The position numbers and the translations under genes are program-made. A stretch of 64,000 nucleotides of DNA from Oreocharis arfaki. Taxonomy: Eukaryota > Chordata > Aves > Passeriformes > Paramythiidae. Location of the stretch: NCBI GenBank assembly GCA_013398015.1, contig VZRR01013406.1:412-64411 (forward strand). Reading direction: 5' to 3'. The first letter of the stretch is position 1; the number at the start of each line of letters is the position of its first letter. Below are positions 22,796 through 35,858 of this stretch, piece after piece. Under the pieces are notes generated by a model. It was not told where the DNA came from and did no database searches. It saw only the letters and a program-made list of their open reading frames with translations.

Positions 22796-25700
22796 TTCAT
22801 GAACAACCATGCCTTTCAGGACAAAAAGCTAAGAATTAAAGGGCCAGATTGTGAATCTTCTGTTAATACTGTGAGGTACCTATTCATGGAATTGAATAGG
22901 TCTTCTCAGCTGCGCATGTGCAAAAAGGGGTAGAACATTGTTTAAATAATGTCAGTCTGCCTCTGCAATTTTAAAGGTTATTATACAGCTAATGAGGACT
23001 AGCAAGTCATGATGTGACAGAAGTCTTTTGCTCTGCAGCTGATACTAACTTGCCAAAAGGTACTTGATTAATTATAATGTTGTAAGATAATGTATTGTGA
23101 GCCCCTACCAGGCAAATTACTCTTCACGGAGCACTGACAGTGTGTCTCTCTTCCACCTATTTAATTTATTTGAAGTGTAACAGTCACAGGAAACACATAG
23201 CCTCCGAAAATTATAGCTGCAAAGTGACAAACACAAAGCAAACTAGATTGCAAGCTTGAAACCATTTCTCATGGGGTGTAATTATAATCACACACCAGTT
23301 CCCCAGAAGGAATAACATAGTATGGAAAAGCCAATGCAAAAGTTCATTATCTGTCACCTACACTTAAACATACTTCACCTTCTCTGATTGCCATTGTTTC
23401 CTTTCTCCTATATTTGAAAAACAACAGTGCACACCTTGCAGCAATGTTTCTTTGTTGTGACCTATGTTATGCCTGCACTGGTTTCCAACAGCCTTCTGCT
23501 AGGAGGCTTCAATTTTCAAAATTATATGTAATGGCAATGCTTTATTTTCAGAAGTACGAACATAAGAAGTTTCTGTAATTCAGCATTTAAACCACCCCCA
23601 CCCCCCCCAAACAAAACCAGAAAAGAACCCAGGAAAGAAATTTTTATGATGACTTATTGCAATCTAATTTTCTAGCAAGCCAGAACGACCTGCCCAATTC
23701 AAAAGGGAAAAGAAAAACCCAGTGTATTCAAAGCTGCTGAAATAACATTTAAAGCCTCTAGAAATGAAAAGGATCAGTCATCCCTTATGTCACTATTATC
23801 AGGAAACATAATTTTTCTTAGATGACCTAAAAAGGAGTAGACCCTTGGGGTGAAGCAGAAGTACTAATTTTTTTAGTGATGAGTTACTTCCCTTCATGAG
23901 TACATCTGGATACTATGAATCATATTATTTCTAGTCATAAGTAGTAATTTTCTCAGTGTGACATGTCTGCAATATGGCAATTGAGCAGGACTAAATTTTG
24001 TCTTAGATCACAAAACAGCTGTATCGTCACTAGGCACCTAGAGAGTTTTCACCACTGAACTTTTTTATGTTGAAACGGTCCAAAGGGTTCTATAAAAGAA
24101 GGGAGAGGAAGAGTAAACCACTAGATAAAGTGCTAGATATGCTTTGCAAATTAAAGATTGTTTTGTTAGGTAACAGCACTCAGAAAAAGTGTAAAGGACC
24201 TTGATAAACAAACATAAAAACAAAAAAAAAACCATCAAAAATCCAAACAAGCAAAGAAACAGAAAAATGAGATTTGACTCTAAGCTTATTCAGTGTATCA
24301 GTGAGTTTATTGAAACTGATTAATGTCAGATCTTAGGTAATGGAAAAAAAAATTAACATGAACAATAAAGAATTACAACACGATTAAAAATCTTTTTGAG
24401 TCTGCCTAAATTCATGAGCCACATGGACTATTTTGTGCTCCAGTGACAACAAGCATTGTTCTAACAATGAGTGCCTGCCTAACTAGGAGGTGTAATTGTC
24501 CATAGTGCCACTTAGAAGGAGAATCTAATGGAAATATTTGAATGGATTAAATGGCTTCTCTTGGTATTAAAACACAGCAAGCAGTCAATGAAGGCAAACA
24601 TGTGAGAAAGGTTAAATAAAATTCAGGCCTAATCAATGCATAGAAATTAAATTCACAAACCACTCAATTTTTGCAGAAAAGAGTAAACTCCTTTCTAGAG
24701 TTTATGACCTGGTAATGAAGCAATATTCCTGCGTTCATTATTTCCAGGTTATAGTCTCCAGTTAATACATCATTGGTGATAAAGTGTCATGTAACATTCT
24801 CAGTTGTAGATCACATTAACAAGATCAATCTTTTGCTAATATAGAAGTACTCTCAGAAATAGAGATAAATTATCTCTGGAAAAACACAGGGCTTATGTGC
24901 TAGATGTGTATATTCCATGGGTTTTTCTTAAGTGCCATAGTGGTATTGACAAAATTTGTCATTAAAACCTGCCTCAGATATTTTTAACCTTGTGGAGGAC
25001 TTCAGACAATGTGGCTGAAATTTCCTACATTTTTTTCCTTGGGAATTTCAGCACATATGATTCATTACAGAAATGGATAAGTAAAAGAAATAACTCAATA
25101 TTTCCTGGAGCTGTCTCACTGAGTAACGTACAGCCTTGTTTTAGGAAAAAAATGTTTTCGTCAAGGTCTGGGGCTCTGAGCACTGTGGTCTATGCATACA
25201 TACTATAATATGGACTGTGCTTTAGGAAGATTGACTCAGAAGCAAGGTCATCCCAGGAGTACAATTGGAAAGACAACTAGTGAGAAGTTTTCACACACCA
25301 AAATTTTAAAGGATTTATTTTTAGATGTTAAATGTATATTTGAAGCAAGTGTGGATGTTCTTTTTTGCAGAACTACTTGCAACATGTACTTGCAGACTAG
25401 TTTTATCAAGTTGCACACAAAATTGCACTTGTGGCCATATCAGCCACAAGAAGAAATTATTTGCTTTTTTGACCTTCTTTTTAAGCAGGTCTCTGACAAT
25501 AAGATAGTTCTGTGACTTTATAATCAGGTCATGCAAGAATGTGGTACTTAAATGTTAAAAGGTTTTGCCAAATTTCAGCTCATGTGCTCCTTTCTCCATG
25601 TTTCTCTCATTTGCATCATCTCAGGGAGTATGGAGCTCAATTTTGAAGGTAGAAAGACAACATTTGAAGGAAACAGGATACCTGGTGGGAGATTCAGCTA

Positions 25701-26157
25701 CCGTCTTAGCCAGAATATCTTAACTGTCTCTAGAAGATGTGGAAATAGACATCCTCTTGCATAGCTGTGCATGCTTTCTCAAAAGGAATTTGTATTTGCA
25801 AGTTGCACAAAAAGCCCTTTTGATGGTACCTTCAACTCATACTGTTTCAAAAAGAGAAAGATAGTAAAAAAGATTTTTAGCATGACTTCAATAAAACAAG
25901 CAGAGCTTCGTAAAGAAGGGAAAGAAAGGGGTCACAGAAATGCAGAGTTATTCATTAAGATGCCGCAAATCTCAGTGAAAAAATGTTTAGCTTACATGCT
26001 TTAACTCCAGTCAACATCAAAACTTGATTTCTGCATCTATGCATACATATAATTAGCAAGCAGTCAGTGACAATAGTTTCAAGATCAATTTTGGCAATTC
26101 TACAGATAAACTAGACCAGAAGACTCTTACAAAATGTTAGTAAACACACTTTTTGAG
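22796..26157. other. unique non-coding DNA
   Basis: No gene or transposon recognised. There is a C-run at about 23594-23609 and A-rich stretches near 24220-24270. A 107-codon open frame at 25192-25515 has no recognisable motif. Confidence 0.55.
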
Positions 26158-26830
26158 GACTCTTCTAGGGGCAATCCCCCCAGGCCCTGATCCAACCGAT
26201 GCACTCAGAGCTCTGCATTCCCTCTGCTCACACACAGCCCTCCAGCAGGTATGGCTCACGGGCCCCAATCCCTTCTCCAGAGAGGATGAGTTGCCCCATT
26301 TACCCTGCTCCCCAGGCCTATATGGGCTCTCCAGCCTAGCATATGCCACTGCACCTCCCCAGAACCCACCAACACAGGTGCTGGTGGAAAAGACCCTGCA
26401 CCCCCAAACACCATGGGGTGGAGGTTCCACACGTGGCTGCACACTGCCATCAGCTGATGGTCAGCTTCCTCACTGATAACTTCTTCAAAGAATGATTGAC
26501 TTTGCTGCAAACACCCGCATTGATGAGAACTTTGTGTGCTGCAGCCAGGTAGAGGGGCTGCCCTCCCACTCCTGCCATGCCGGTTGCTGTTCCTAGTCCC
26601 TGCCACGCAGAGGAGGTGGTATGGGGGATGCCCACTGCCACACAGGGCTCCGGGGCTGCTTGCACAGCCATCAGGGAACTGTGGGCATTAGACAAACACA
26701 GAGAGAAATGGACTGAGAGCAGCTCATTTTGAGGGAGAGGGAAACTACTCGCTCTCAAAGCAGACAATAACCAGCGGGAGCAGCATGAGTTAGGAGTCTC
26801 CAATTCCTCATTCGCCAAGCAGGCTTCTCA
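26158..26830. other. unidentified GC-rich block
   Basis: About 670 bp that is visibly GC-rich compared with both flanks. CpG is rare (roughly ten by eye), so it is not an unmethylated CpG island. Both strands carry overlapping open frames: minus 26450-26818 (122 codons) and 26256-26606 (116 codons), plus 26153-26476 (107 codons). None has a domain I recognise. A further minus-strand frame (26808-27002) abuts it. No CR1 motif, no octamer tail, and no TG...CA ends with target duplication were found. It could be an old retrocopy, a fragment of an endogenous retroelement, or a lineage-specific repeat. Confidence 0.45.
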
Positions 26831-29800
26831 GCTGCCACAGGTTTTCAAAATCATCTGCATCCTTGCCATGAGGCATCACTTCATGATACAGTGACTCCTT
26901 TTGAATAAATATGTTGTGCAGGGTGAGTAAAGCTGGTAGGAACTTAAGTGAAAACTTGCCTTTTGGGACAGGATGTGATCGCTTGCCATGTGCATTTGGC
27001 AAGAGATATATGTTTTCAGCATGTCAGTGGCAAATAAATAAAGGAACAATACTTATAATCACATTACCAATACTGCATGGGTACCCCAAATTACAGCAAC
27101 ATCAATTAAAATTACGCTGTAAGTTATGAAATTATAAAATCTGTCTCTTACGCACTCCCATGAAGTAAACACAGAAGGTTTACAAAGGGAACATACTCTG
27201 ATTTGGCAGCTTCATTCTAGGTACAACAGGTAGATGGAGGCAATAGCCATAAAGAATTTTCAGAGCTTCATTTTGCAATTATTTTGAAACCTTTGGTAAT
27301 AGTAAAAACAAAGGAGAGATACAGAAGCTGTCCATAGTCATTACAAGGATGGATTAATTGTGTCCCTATGATGTACCTTACCACAGTTTTACAAAAATAC
27401 CTTACTATACAGAAATGTCAGCCCTCAAAAAAACCAAAAGTCACCTGAAAAGCTCTCTCTTTTTTAATATAGGATCTTTAAATTTTTTAAAATTCTCTGA
27501 TTTTATTTAAATAAAATAATATATATAATTTTCTGTCCTTTTTTTGGTATTCTTCTGCCTTTAATTGAAAAAAGATCCACACCAATCAATTACTAAAAGT
27601 ATTCAAATAGTCTGCAAATTTTCAAAGAAACATAGCATTTGCTGTTTCTATGTACTGGCTAATATGCTACAAATGCAGAGGTATATACTAAAATATAATA
27701 TAATCTAAAAAATATATAAATTATGCATGAAATACATTATGAATCCTGATGGCAATAGCCACACTTATATTTTGCTCTTCCCCACTGTTTCCTCTGGTTC
27801 TTCAAAGTGAAAGTTTTATCCTCTGCTTCTCAGATTTTGCAGGTTCTTTGAAGCATAAAAGGTCTTCTTCTCTATCCCCAAGCCAGATGCCACATCTCCA
27901 CTCCACATTAAGATAATACACAGTTACGGTCCATGCTTTATGCAAACTTTTTCCTTTACGAAAGAGATGTTTTTACGGAGCTCTGAAAGGGACCCAGATC
28001 TCAGAGCTGAGGACTGGAGACATGCTGCATCTACACATGCAGTGAGGTTTAGGTATTGTCCAGCTGTTCAGGAATTCAGAAAGAAAAGCACAAAGAATCT
28101 CTAAATTCTTTTCAGAAAGTGTGGCTGTACTTCGTTAGTGATCTAGAGCCCAACAGAAAGTCCATTAAACCACTGAAAATGAATAAACAAGGGATATATA
28201 CCTAGGAACTTCAGCATAACTACAGAAAATTTAAAAGGCTGCAGGTACACTTCAACATCCATCATCAACCTGATTTAATGAAAAAAACCCACAACTTTTC
28301 AGCTATGTATATAGGATGAGTTTGAGCGGTACTTGCCCACTTATCCATTTGTAATTTTATCTCCACATTCTTATTTACAGCTTGGATTGCAAGTAATATG
28401 CTTGAAGTCCTTCTATGCCATGTAAAACTAAAAGATAGAAATATATTGAAAAAAAGGATTTTTTCCAAGATATTTTCTTGCAAAATATCAGAACTTACAT
28501 CTTTAGAAAGGCTGAAAATCATCTGAACAAATAATTTACAAGAAATAATTGATTTGTTGGTTTTTTTATAGTTCTGGAGATTATTGCAAAACTGCAGAAT
28601 ATGCTCAATAATATACATAATTCACTGAGTATTTAAAAATATTTTTTACTGCAGGGACCATTCAAATCAAATTGCAGTCACTATTACTGTATGTGCAATT
28701 AAGACTGTTTAAATTTATATACTTATGTTATAAAAGAATATGTGTTGCATTTTATTGCCATATTCCCTCATTGGCTACTATAAGAGAAATATAATCCAGA
28801 ATGAGATGCAAAGCTGTCTGATCTTTGGGATGGGTCGATTTGTCAGTTTTACAATTCAACATTAAAAGCTGAATTTGTCGTAGAAGCAGTATATGTTCAT
28901 TCTGGTTGTTACTCATGATTACCGTGTTTTTGTTTCAGATGCCATGTAACTCATGGCAGCTGAAAATTCATGGAAAGAAAAAGAATACTCACAATTCAAA
29001 ATTTTTTCAAGTTTAAAATGAAAATAAAATCTTTTTTTCCAATTAGGTCTCCTGAAATTCCTGTATGTAATATTTATTACACTTACTACACAAATGAGTG
29101 AGCCAAAACCAAGATCTCTTTTTCAGGGTCACAGAGAAATGCTTAACACTGCTGGAAAGAGAAATTCTAGATTTATCTTGTTTCTAACTAGAAGTAACGG
29201 AGAAATATACTAAGTGAAAATACAAGTTATGCATTGGATTATCAAAACTACTAAGGAAGCCATAGTAAGCTAGCTAAGCACATACATATGACAAAATCTG
29301 AAAGCAAATCTTGGCTGCTATGTCCCACAAGGTGTCCATTCCTCTTTAGATGTGGAAAACTGAGATCTTTTACACATCACGTTATCAGAAGAATTAACAG
29401 GGATATTCTACAGCCAAGTAGACCTTCACATGTGTAATGAAAATCTAAAAGAGCTTCAGAATTGAATGAATTCTTTTTTGCTGGAGTACTGCACAACTAC
29501 ATTTTTAAGTGTCATCAAAAGAGTTAAATAAAAATATAGGTTTGAAAAATTCCTTCTCCACTGAGCAAAGTCACCACCCTAACCCAGTTTTTCCTCATGA
29601 ATTGCATGCAAGTATAGCTTGCACACTTGATGTGCTTTTTTATATTACTGGTCTCACCCATTTCCTTATTACACACTAAGTCAGTGTTTGGAACTATTTT
29701 AAGAACATTGGGCTACAACCAGAGTTTTCTCTTAGATGTGTTGATGCCCAGTGTGCATCACCTGACAAAACCCGTGTTCCCTAATGAAGCCTTTTACCTT

Positions 29801-30149
29801 GAATGATGCAGCTGGACTCCCTTTACTGAGAAAAATCATCTGTTTATAAGTCAAATAAAAAAATTAAAACAACATAATTTGAGTGGGGGAGGAGGCTATA
29901 AACAATAAAAATGCCATGGAGAGAGATGGGATAGTGTTTAATCTAGTGCATGGAGGTACCTTGTCCGCTTTGACATTTCAATTCTCAATTTTCAATCTCA
30001 GCCAAGTTTCTGCTGTCTCACAAACCACTGCTACAAAGAGCAGGATATTTTACTGAAACCCTTAGGTGAAAACCAGTATGAAATTATTGGATATCCTTTG
30101 TGCTTTCTATAGCCTTTCATGCTATATCTGTACTACAAAGTTCAATATA
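26831..30149. other. unique AT-rich non-coding DNA
   Basis: No repeat family or gene recognised. A minus-strand 117-codon open frame at 28265-28618 has low-complexity, AT-driven composition. Confidence 0.55.
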
Positions 30150-31170
30150 TTGTCTCCCTTGACTTTGGCAAGGCCTTTGACACTGTCACCCATAATATCC
30201 TCGTAGGTAAGCTCAGGAAATGTGTATTAGATGAGAGGAGAGTGAGGTGAATCAAGAACTGGCTGAATGGCAGAGCTCAGAGTGTTGTGATCAGCAAAGC
30301 AGAATCCAGCTGGAGGCGTATAGTCAGTGGCGTTCTTCAGAGATTAATACTGGCTCCAGTCTTATTCAACTTGTGTATTGATTACCTGGACCAATGGTTA
30401 GAATGCACCCCCAGCAAGTTTGTTGGTCTATGAAGCTGGGGGAGTGGCTGATACACCAGAAGGCTGAGCTGCCATTCAGCAGGGCCTAGATAGGCTGTAG
30501 ATTCGGGCAGAGAGAAACACAGAGAGGTTCAAAGAGGACCAGTGCATGGTTCTGCACCTGGGGAGGATTAACCCCAAGTACCAGCACAGGCTGGGGTCTG
30601 ACCTACTGGAGAGCAGCTCTGCTGGGAAGGACCTGGCAGTCTTGGTGGGTCACAAGCTGACCATGAGCCAGCAGTGCCCTTGTGGCCAGGAGAGCCAGTG
30701 GGATCCTGGGGTGCAGCAGGAAGCGTGTGGTCAGCAGGTGGAGGGAGGTGATCCTGCCCTTCTAGTTGGCTTGAATGAGGCCACATCTGGAGTTCTGTGT
30801 CCACTCAATACAAGACTTAAAGAGCGAGGGTCCAGCGGAGGGTCACAAATATGGTGAGGGGTCTGGAGCATCTCTCTTATGAGGAGATGCTGAGGCAGTT
30901 GTGTCTGTTCAGTCTAGAGAAGACAAAGGAAGGATCTTATTAATGCATATAAATATCTCGAAGGTGAGTGTTAAGGGAATGGTGCAGACTTCTCAGTGGT
31001 GTCCAGTGACAGGATGAGGAGCAACGGCCATAAACTAAAACACAAGTAGATCCACCTTAATATGAGGAAGAATTTCTTTACCTCAGCAGGGGGCTTGGGT
31101 TAGGTGATCTCTAAGGTCCCTTAGATGAGGTCCCCTGCCAACACTAATGATTCTGGGATTCTGTGATATG
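30150..31170 (+). mobile_element. CR1 LINE, 5'-truncated
   Basis: Begins inside the RT domain at a D-F-G-K-A-F-D-T-V-T-H-N-I-L block (about 30159-30200), the 'DFSKAFDTVSH' motif carrying the first catalytic aspartate. It continues through ORF2 and the 3' UTR to a degraded tail (TGATTCTGGGATTCTGTGAT) at about 31148-31167. Multiple stops interrupt ORF2, and the YADD region is destroyed (K-F-V-G-L then stop at about 30418-30434). Confidence 0.95.
30546..30857 (+). pseudogene. CR1 ORF2 fragment downstream of the YADD box
   Basis: An open frame of 103 codons opening M-V-L-H-L-G-R-I-N-P-K-Y-Q-H-R-L, the conserved CR1 block 'VLHLGRNNPMHQYRLG', then L-L-E-S-S-S-A-G-K-D-L-A-V-L-V. After about residue 50 the frame departs from the ORF2 frame, showing an indel. 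Dead remnant inside the 30.15-31.17 kb CR1. Confidence 0.85.
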
Positions 31171-33040
31171 CACTACTCTCAGAATATTTCCGGCACCCCA
31201 GTCTTCATGGGAGGAAAACAACCCACTCCTGTTCTGAGTAAGCAGCCACAGTGTACTGCTTTAATATGTGCCCACGCAGGATAAACAGGAGACCACAATC
31301 CCCTTCTATGACAAGACCCACTTTAGCCGATAAATGATGGCTTTTTTCATCTCTTCACTGCCAGATTTGTTCCCAACAAATGTTTGGTTTTGACCACATA
31401 AAGTATTCACCCTATAAGCCTTGGTTTGTAATCTAGCTCTACTGTCTTGTACAACAGCTTTAATAAGAAAGAAATTTATGAGATGGCAAAAAATCTCAGA
31501 GAATGGAAAAAAGTGTTTCTCTTTTACACATTGGAGAAAAGTAGCTAGAACATGAGGAAAAATTGAAGTGGAAGACAATTTTAAGTAATTACTCTTTCAC
31601 TGGAAATGTCCAAACTCTGCTAATCAACAAGTGACATCACTAAAGCCTGGAATACAAGTAGCTACTGGCTGTTGCCTCACTGATGATGACCACTTCATAA
31701 CTCTTCTTGTGGCCCATTTCATGGCTCAGCCTGGGCACTGCAAGTTGGGACAGGTCAAAAGCCTCTGCCCTGTGCAAATAAGAAGAATTGGTCTCATATT
31801 TGAAGTTGCAATTTTTTTCCAATCTCCAGTAAGTTATCTTAGAAAAATAAGCATACAGTATCAAGTAAAACTTATTTTATATTTTCTTACTGAACAATAC
31901 AAAAAAAAAAAGGTAAGTTTTATTCTAACTTAACTGAGACCCCATCGGTAACAGTGCCGTTAAGCAGAGCTATCTGGAAGTCATTTACAGTCCTCACAGG
32001 GGGTCTATCTGCAGACCTAATTTCAGATTTTGAGCATGCTGTATCAGTTTATGCCTTTTAAACGATCTTCTGATAAACTCAAGACAAAGAATCTTTTTTA
32101 CAAAGAGTAAGTTGTAACACATCTTTGGGAAAGATTGTTTTTGCAAGGGTTTATGTTCTAGGCAGATTAGTGGGAAACTGTTATTGCATTTCAGCAGTTA
32201 CAATTGTTCAAGTAAAGCTTGACTGAAAAATTAAATAGTATTTGAATGTATTTTACCATTGTTCTATATGTTTTTCTTACACAAACAAAACACTTACAAA
32301 AATACTTACGCTTACAAAATCTGTCTGAGGACAGAACTTTAACAAAAGGAATAAATGTATCCACGTAAAAATCTTCAGCACAATTGAAAATTCTCTCTTT
32401 GTGAGATCATTTTTCACTCCAAAATATTCCTTTCTCCTTTTAAGCTAAATTATCAGTGGAGAAAAAAAATTACACATTGTTTTGTTCAGCTCTCTCTTAA
32501 TAGTAATGATGTAATGATTATTATGGTGTTATTTATTAATATTATGTTGGTACTTAAGAGCTAATTCAATCAAGTTTGAATTCCAAGTAGTTCATTGTTC
32601 TTCTTCAAAGAGCTTACAAAGCAAAAAAACTTAAATAAAAAGCTTTATTTTCACAGACAGAATGTGTTTACAAACAGGTTCAAAATGATTTTTAATGATA
32701 TAGAATGTATCCATCAACATATTTTGCAGATACAGGGGAACATAAAAAACAGAAAAAAGGCAAATCAGACATATCATTGTAGGTAAAGCTGTAATGGGAA
32801 AGAGTAGTCCTGGTTTCTTTGGTACAAAAAAGCTTTATCCTGAACCAATTCTTTGAGACAAGTCAAGACACAGATATGTCAAGAAACACATTTATAGTAT
32901 GTTAATATCAATACCTGGAGTTTCTTCCTCTTCTTCTTTCTCTTTATTTTACCCATAGGTCTGTAGGTGAGTACATCCAGAAAGATTCTATACTTTCTGA
33001 TGGTAGATGGTGGAATTTCATGCCTGAGTACAAAGCTACA

Positions 33041-33064
33041 TATATATATATATATATATATATA
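33041..33064. repeat. (TA)12 microsatellite
   Basis: Twenty-four perfect TA alternations; long enough to be polymorphic. Confidence 0.95.
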
Positions 33065-33811
33065 CATTTTATAAAGATAATGGTAATCTTAAACCTCCAG
33101 CCAGACGTGATTAGAGAGTGGCAAGTAGAATGACTGTGATTTATGTATATATAGATATGTACAGTGACATTCCAAGGACTGCTATACTGTCTAGTCGATG
33201 GAAACATTAACATATTTTTTCTGATTTTTAGGTCAAAACAATTATGCAAGACTTAAAATTGCCATGATAAATCAGAACATGACATGGGACTAAAACATAT
33301 TCTCTTCAACAGTGATACTTCAGAATAATTTTCCCTAAAGAACACTAATGTTAAAAATGACCATTTCTCAATTAAGGTGACAGCCGATTATAAAAGTTCA
33401 TTATGCATAAAAGAGATTTTTTTTTAAATCCTGCGTAAGTGGAAAAAAACCTTTGATTAATAATTTACACATTAAAACAAAGGACTTAAGGAGATTGCCT
33501 GGCATTAATTAGAAGAAAAATAGTCATTTATAAGACCAAAAATGGTTTTAGGAAATGAAACTATAAATCAGATTTTTAAGTGGAGTTAGAATAGTCCAGA
33601 ATTCTCAAACTTCATCTATGCTTTGTAGTGACATTTCCCAAGAACCTGTGGACTCAAATTTGAGTCAAAAATGATTATGTTTGGAACACCTATTATTAAT
33701 TTATACCATAAGCTCAGTGCTGTTAGGAAAGAGGGAAACCTAGATATCATACATTGTATCAAACCCCATGTTTTTCTCCATCCTTCCTTTATGTAATGCT
33801 ATAACATTTAT

Positions 33812-33827
33812 TCATCATCATCATCAT
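33812..33827. repeat. (TCA)5 microsatellite
   Basis: Five perfect TCA units and one base, about 35 bp left of the CR1 3' tail. Confidence 0.9.
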
Positions 33828-34139
33828 TTGGGAATATAAAAAAACCCTCACTTTGCTTACTTCACAGAATTGTAGAATCACAGAATCACAGAATATACTG
33901 AGTTGGAAGAGACCCACAAGGATCATTGAAGTCCAACTTCCAGCCATGCGCAGCACCACCCCCAAAAGTCACATCATGTGCCCATGAGCACTGCCCAAAT
34001 GCTTCTTGAACTCTGTCAGGCTTGATGCTGTGACCACTTCCCTGGGGAGCTTGTTCCAGTGCCCAAACACCCTCTGGGGGAAGAACCTTATTCTAATATC
34101 CAAACTAAACCTCCCCTGACTCAGCTTCAGGTCATTCCC

Positions 34140-34370
34140 TCAGGTCCTGTCACTGGTCACCACAGAGAAGAGATCAGTGCCTGCTCCTCCTCTTCCCCTC
34201 ATAAGGAAGTTGTAGCTGCAATGAGGTCTCCCCTCAGTCTCCTCCAGGCTGAACAGACCAAGTGACCTCAGCCGCTCCTCATACAGCTTCCTCTCAAGGC
34301 CCTTGACCATCTTGGTAGCCCTCCCTTGGACACTCCCCAGTAGTTTAATGTCTTTCTTATGTTGTGGCAC
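34140..34370 (-). pseudogene. CR1 ORF2 C-terminal fragment
   Basis: A 76-codon frame containing Q-G-R-A-T-K-M-V-K-G-L-E and Y-E-E-R-L-R-S-L-G-L-F-S-L-E-E, conserved blocks near the C-terminus of CR1 ORF2, followed by L-F-S-V-V-T-S-D-R-T. Part of the 33.9-36.4 kb CR1. Confidence 0.85.
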
Positions 34371-35164
34371 CCAAAATTGCCCCCAAAACTGCCCCCAGCA
34401 CTCAAGGTGAGGCTGCCCCAGTACAGAGCAGAGCGGGACAATCCCCTCCCTTGCCCGGCTGGCGATGCTGTGCCTGATGTCCCCCAGGATAGTGTTGGCC
34501 CTCCTGGCTGCCAGGGCACTGCTGGCTCACATTCTACTTGCCATCAACCAGGACCCCCAGGTCACTTTTCGCCACACTGCTCTCTAGCATACATCCAGGG
34601 TGCTCTGTCCATACATCCGGGGTTGCCCATCCCAGGTGCAGAATCCGACACTTTGCCTTGTTGAACTTCACATGGTTGGTGATTGCCTAGCTCTCTAATT
34701 TCTCAAGGACTCTCTGCAGGGTCTCCTTGCCTTCGAGGGAATCAACAGCCCCTCTCAGTTTCCATCATCTGCAAACTTGCTTAGTATCCCTCCCCGTCCT
34801 GCGTCCATGTCATTTATGAAGATCTCGAAGAGGACAGAACTGAAGATGGAGCCCTGTGAAACCCCATTAGTGACAGGTCGCCAGTCTGATGTCACCCCAT
34901 TCACTGTAACCCTTTGGCCTTACCTGTGAGCCAGTTGCTCACCCATCACATGATGTGTTTATCCGGCTGTAAGCTGGACGTTCTGTCCAGATGGATCCTG
35001 TGAGAGACAACATTGGAATACAAAATTTTTACATCAGCTGGCTTCTCTTGATCAACCAGGTGGGTTACCATGTCATAAAAATAAATCAGGTTTGGTAAGC
35101 AGGACTTTCCTCTCATGAAGATATTCTGGCTGTGATCAATGACTGCATTGTCTTTCAGGTGTTT

Positions 35165-35443
35165 TTAAATACTTCCCAGGATGATCTTCTCCATAAATTT
35201 ACCTGGCACTGTAGTGAGACTGACAGAGCTGTAGTTTCTAGGGTCCCCCTTCTTGCCCTTCTTGAAAATCAGGACAATGTTTTCCAGGTTCCAGTTAGCT
35301 TGGATTTCTCTGGATTCCCAAGACTGCTGTCTTGGAAGTGTCCCTTTGTTACTTAAAGAACAATTTGTCAGCATCAGTGTCCTGGCAGGAGGTCTATGGT
35401 AGACTCCCACGATGATGTCTGTATTATTTGTTTGTCCCTTCAT
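35165..35443 (-). pseudogene. CR1 ORF2 endonuclease-RT fusion across a deletion
   Basis: Ninety-two codons. Residues about 12-19 read V-G-V-Y-H-R-P-P, the last conserved block of the CR1 apurinic-type endonuclease. Residues about 40-92 read S-W-E-S-R-E-I-Q-A-N-W, then I-F-K-K-G-K-K-G-D-P-R-N-Y and P-G-K-F-M-E-K-I-I-L, the start of the RT domain. In a complete element these blocks are separated by a long linker. Here only about 20 residues lie between them, so an internal deletion happened to preserve the frame. Confidence 0.85.
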
Positions 35444-35785
35444 TCATATCCCGGCAGTCTCAACTGTGCCATTGCCAACTGTGAGCTTCATACATTCTAC
35501 CCCTTCTATTGCACGCAATGCCACCCTTCTGCCTCTTCTGCCCTGCCTATCCCTCCTGAGGAACCTGTAACTGTCCAACAGGGCACTCCAGTCACAGGAC
35601 TCATCCCACCAAGTTTCACTTATGCCAATGATGTCATACCTCTGGGACCAGACCAAAGCCTTGAGCTCCTCTTGTTTGTTCCCCATGCTACATGAGGTAG
35701 TGTAGAAACATTTCAGGTATGGTACCTTGTAGACAACATAGCCAACACTTTGTGAAACAGATTGAGGGATCTCATCAGTTCTCAT
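35444..35785 (-). pseudogene. CR1 ORF2 endonuclease domain fragment
   Basis: One hundred and thirteen codons covering the endonuclease N-terminal part. It has the start block L-K-C-F-Y-T-T-S (usually Y-T-N-A, so the active-site Asn is lost), M-G-N-K-Q-E-E-L-K-A-L, Y-D-I-I-G-I-S-E-T-W-W-D with the catalytic Glu kept, D-W-S-A-L-L-D-S-Y, and R-R-D-R-Q-G-R-R-G. Non-functional. Confidence 0.9.
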
Positions 35786-35858
35786 TTCCTCAAATTTTGC
35801 ACACCATTCAATTGCTCATCACTGGCAAACCTGGTTTTGTCTCTCCCCAGCTTCCAAG

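Larger units (their letters stand above)
31171..33862. other. unique non-coding DNA with microsatellites
   Basis: No gene recognised. It contains a (TA)12 microsatellite at 33041-33064 and a (TCA)5 run at 33812-33827 just left of the next CR1. Confidence 0.6.

Noticed and set aside
26158..26830. CpG island or promoter
   Set aside because: GC-rich but strongly CpG-depleted, with no TATA or initiator arrangement that stands out.
34359..34664. 101-codon plus-strand open frame (and others between 34059 and 36254)
   Set aside because: Antisense to the long minus-strand CR1; the high GC and low stop density of the LINE explain them.
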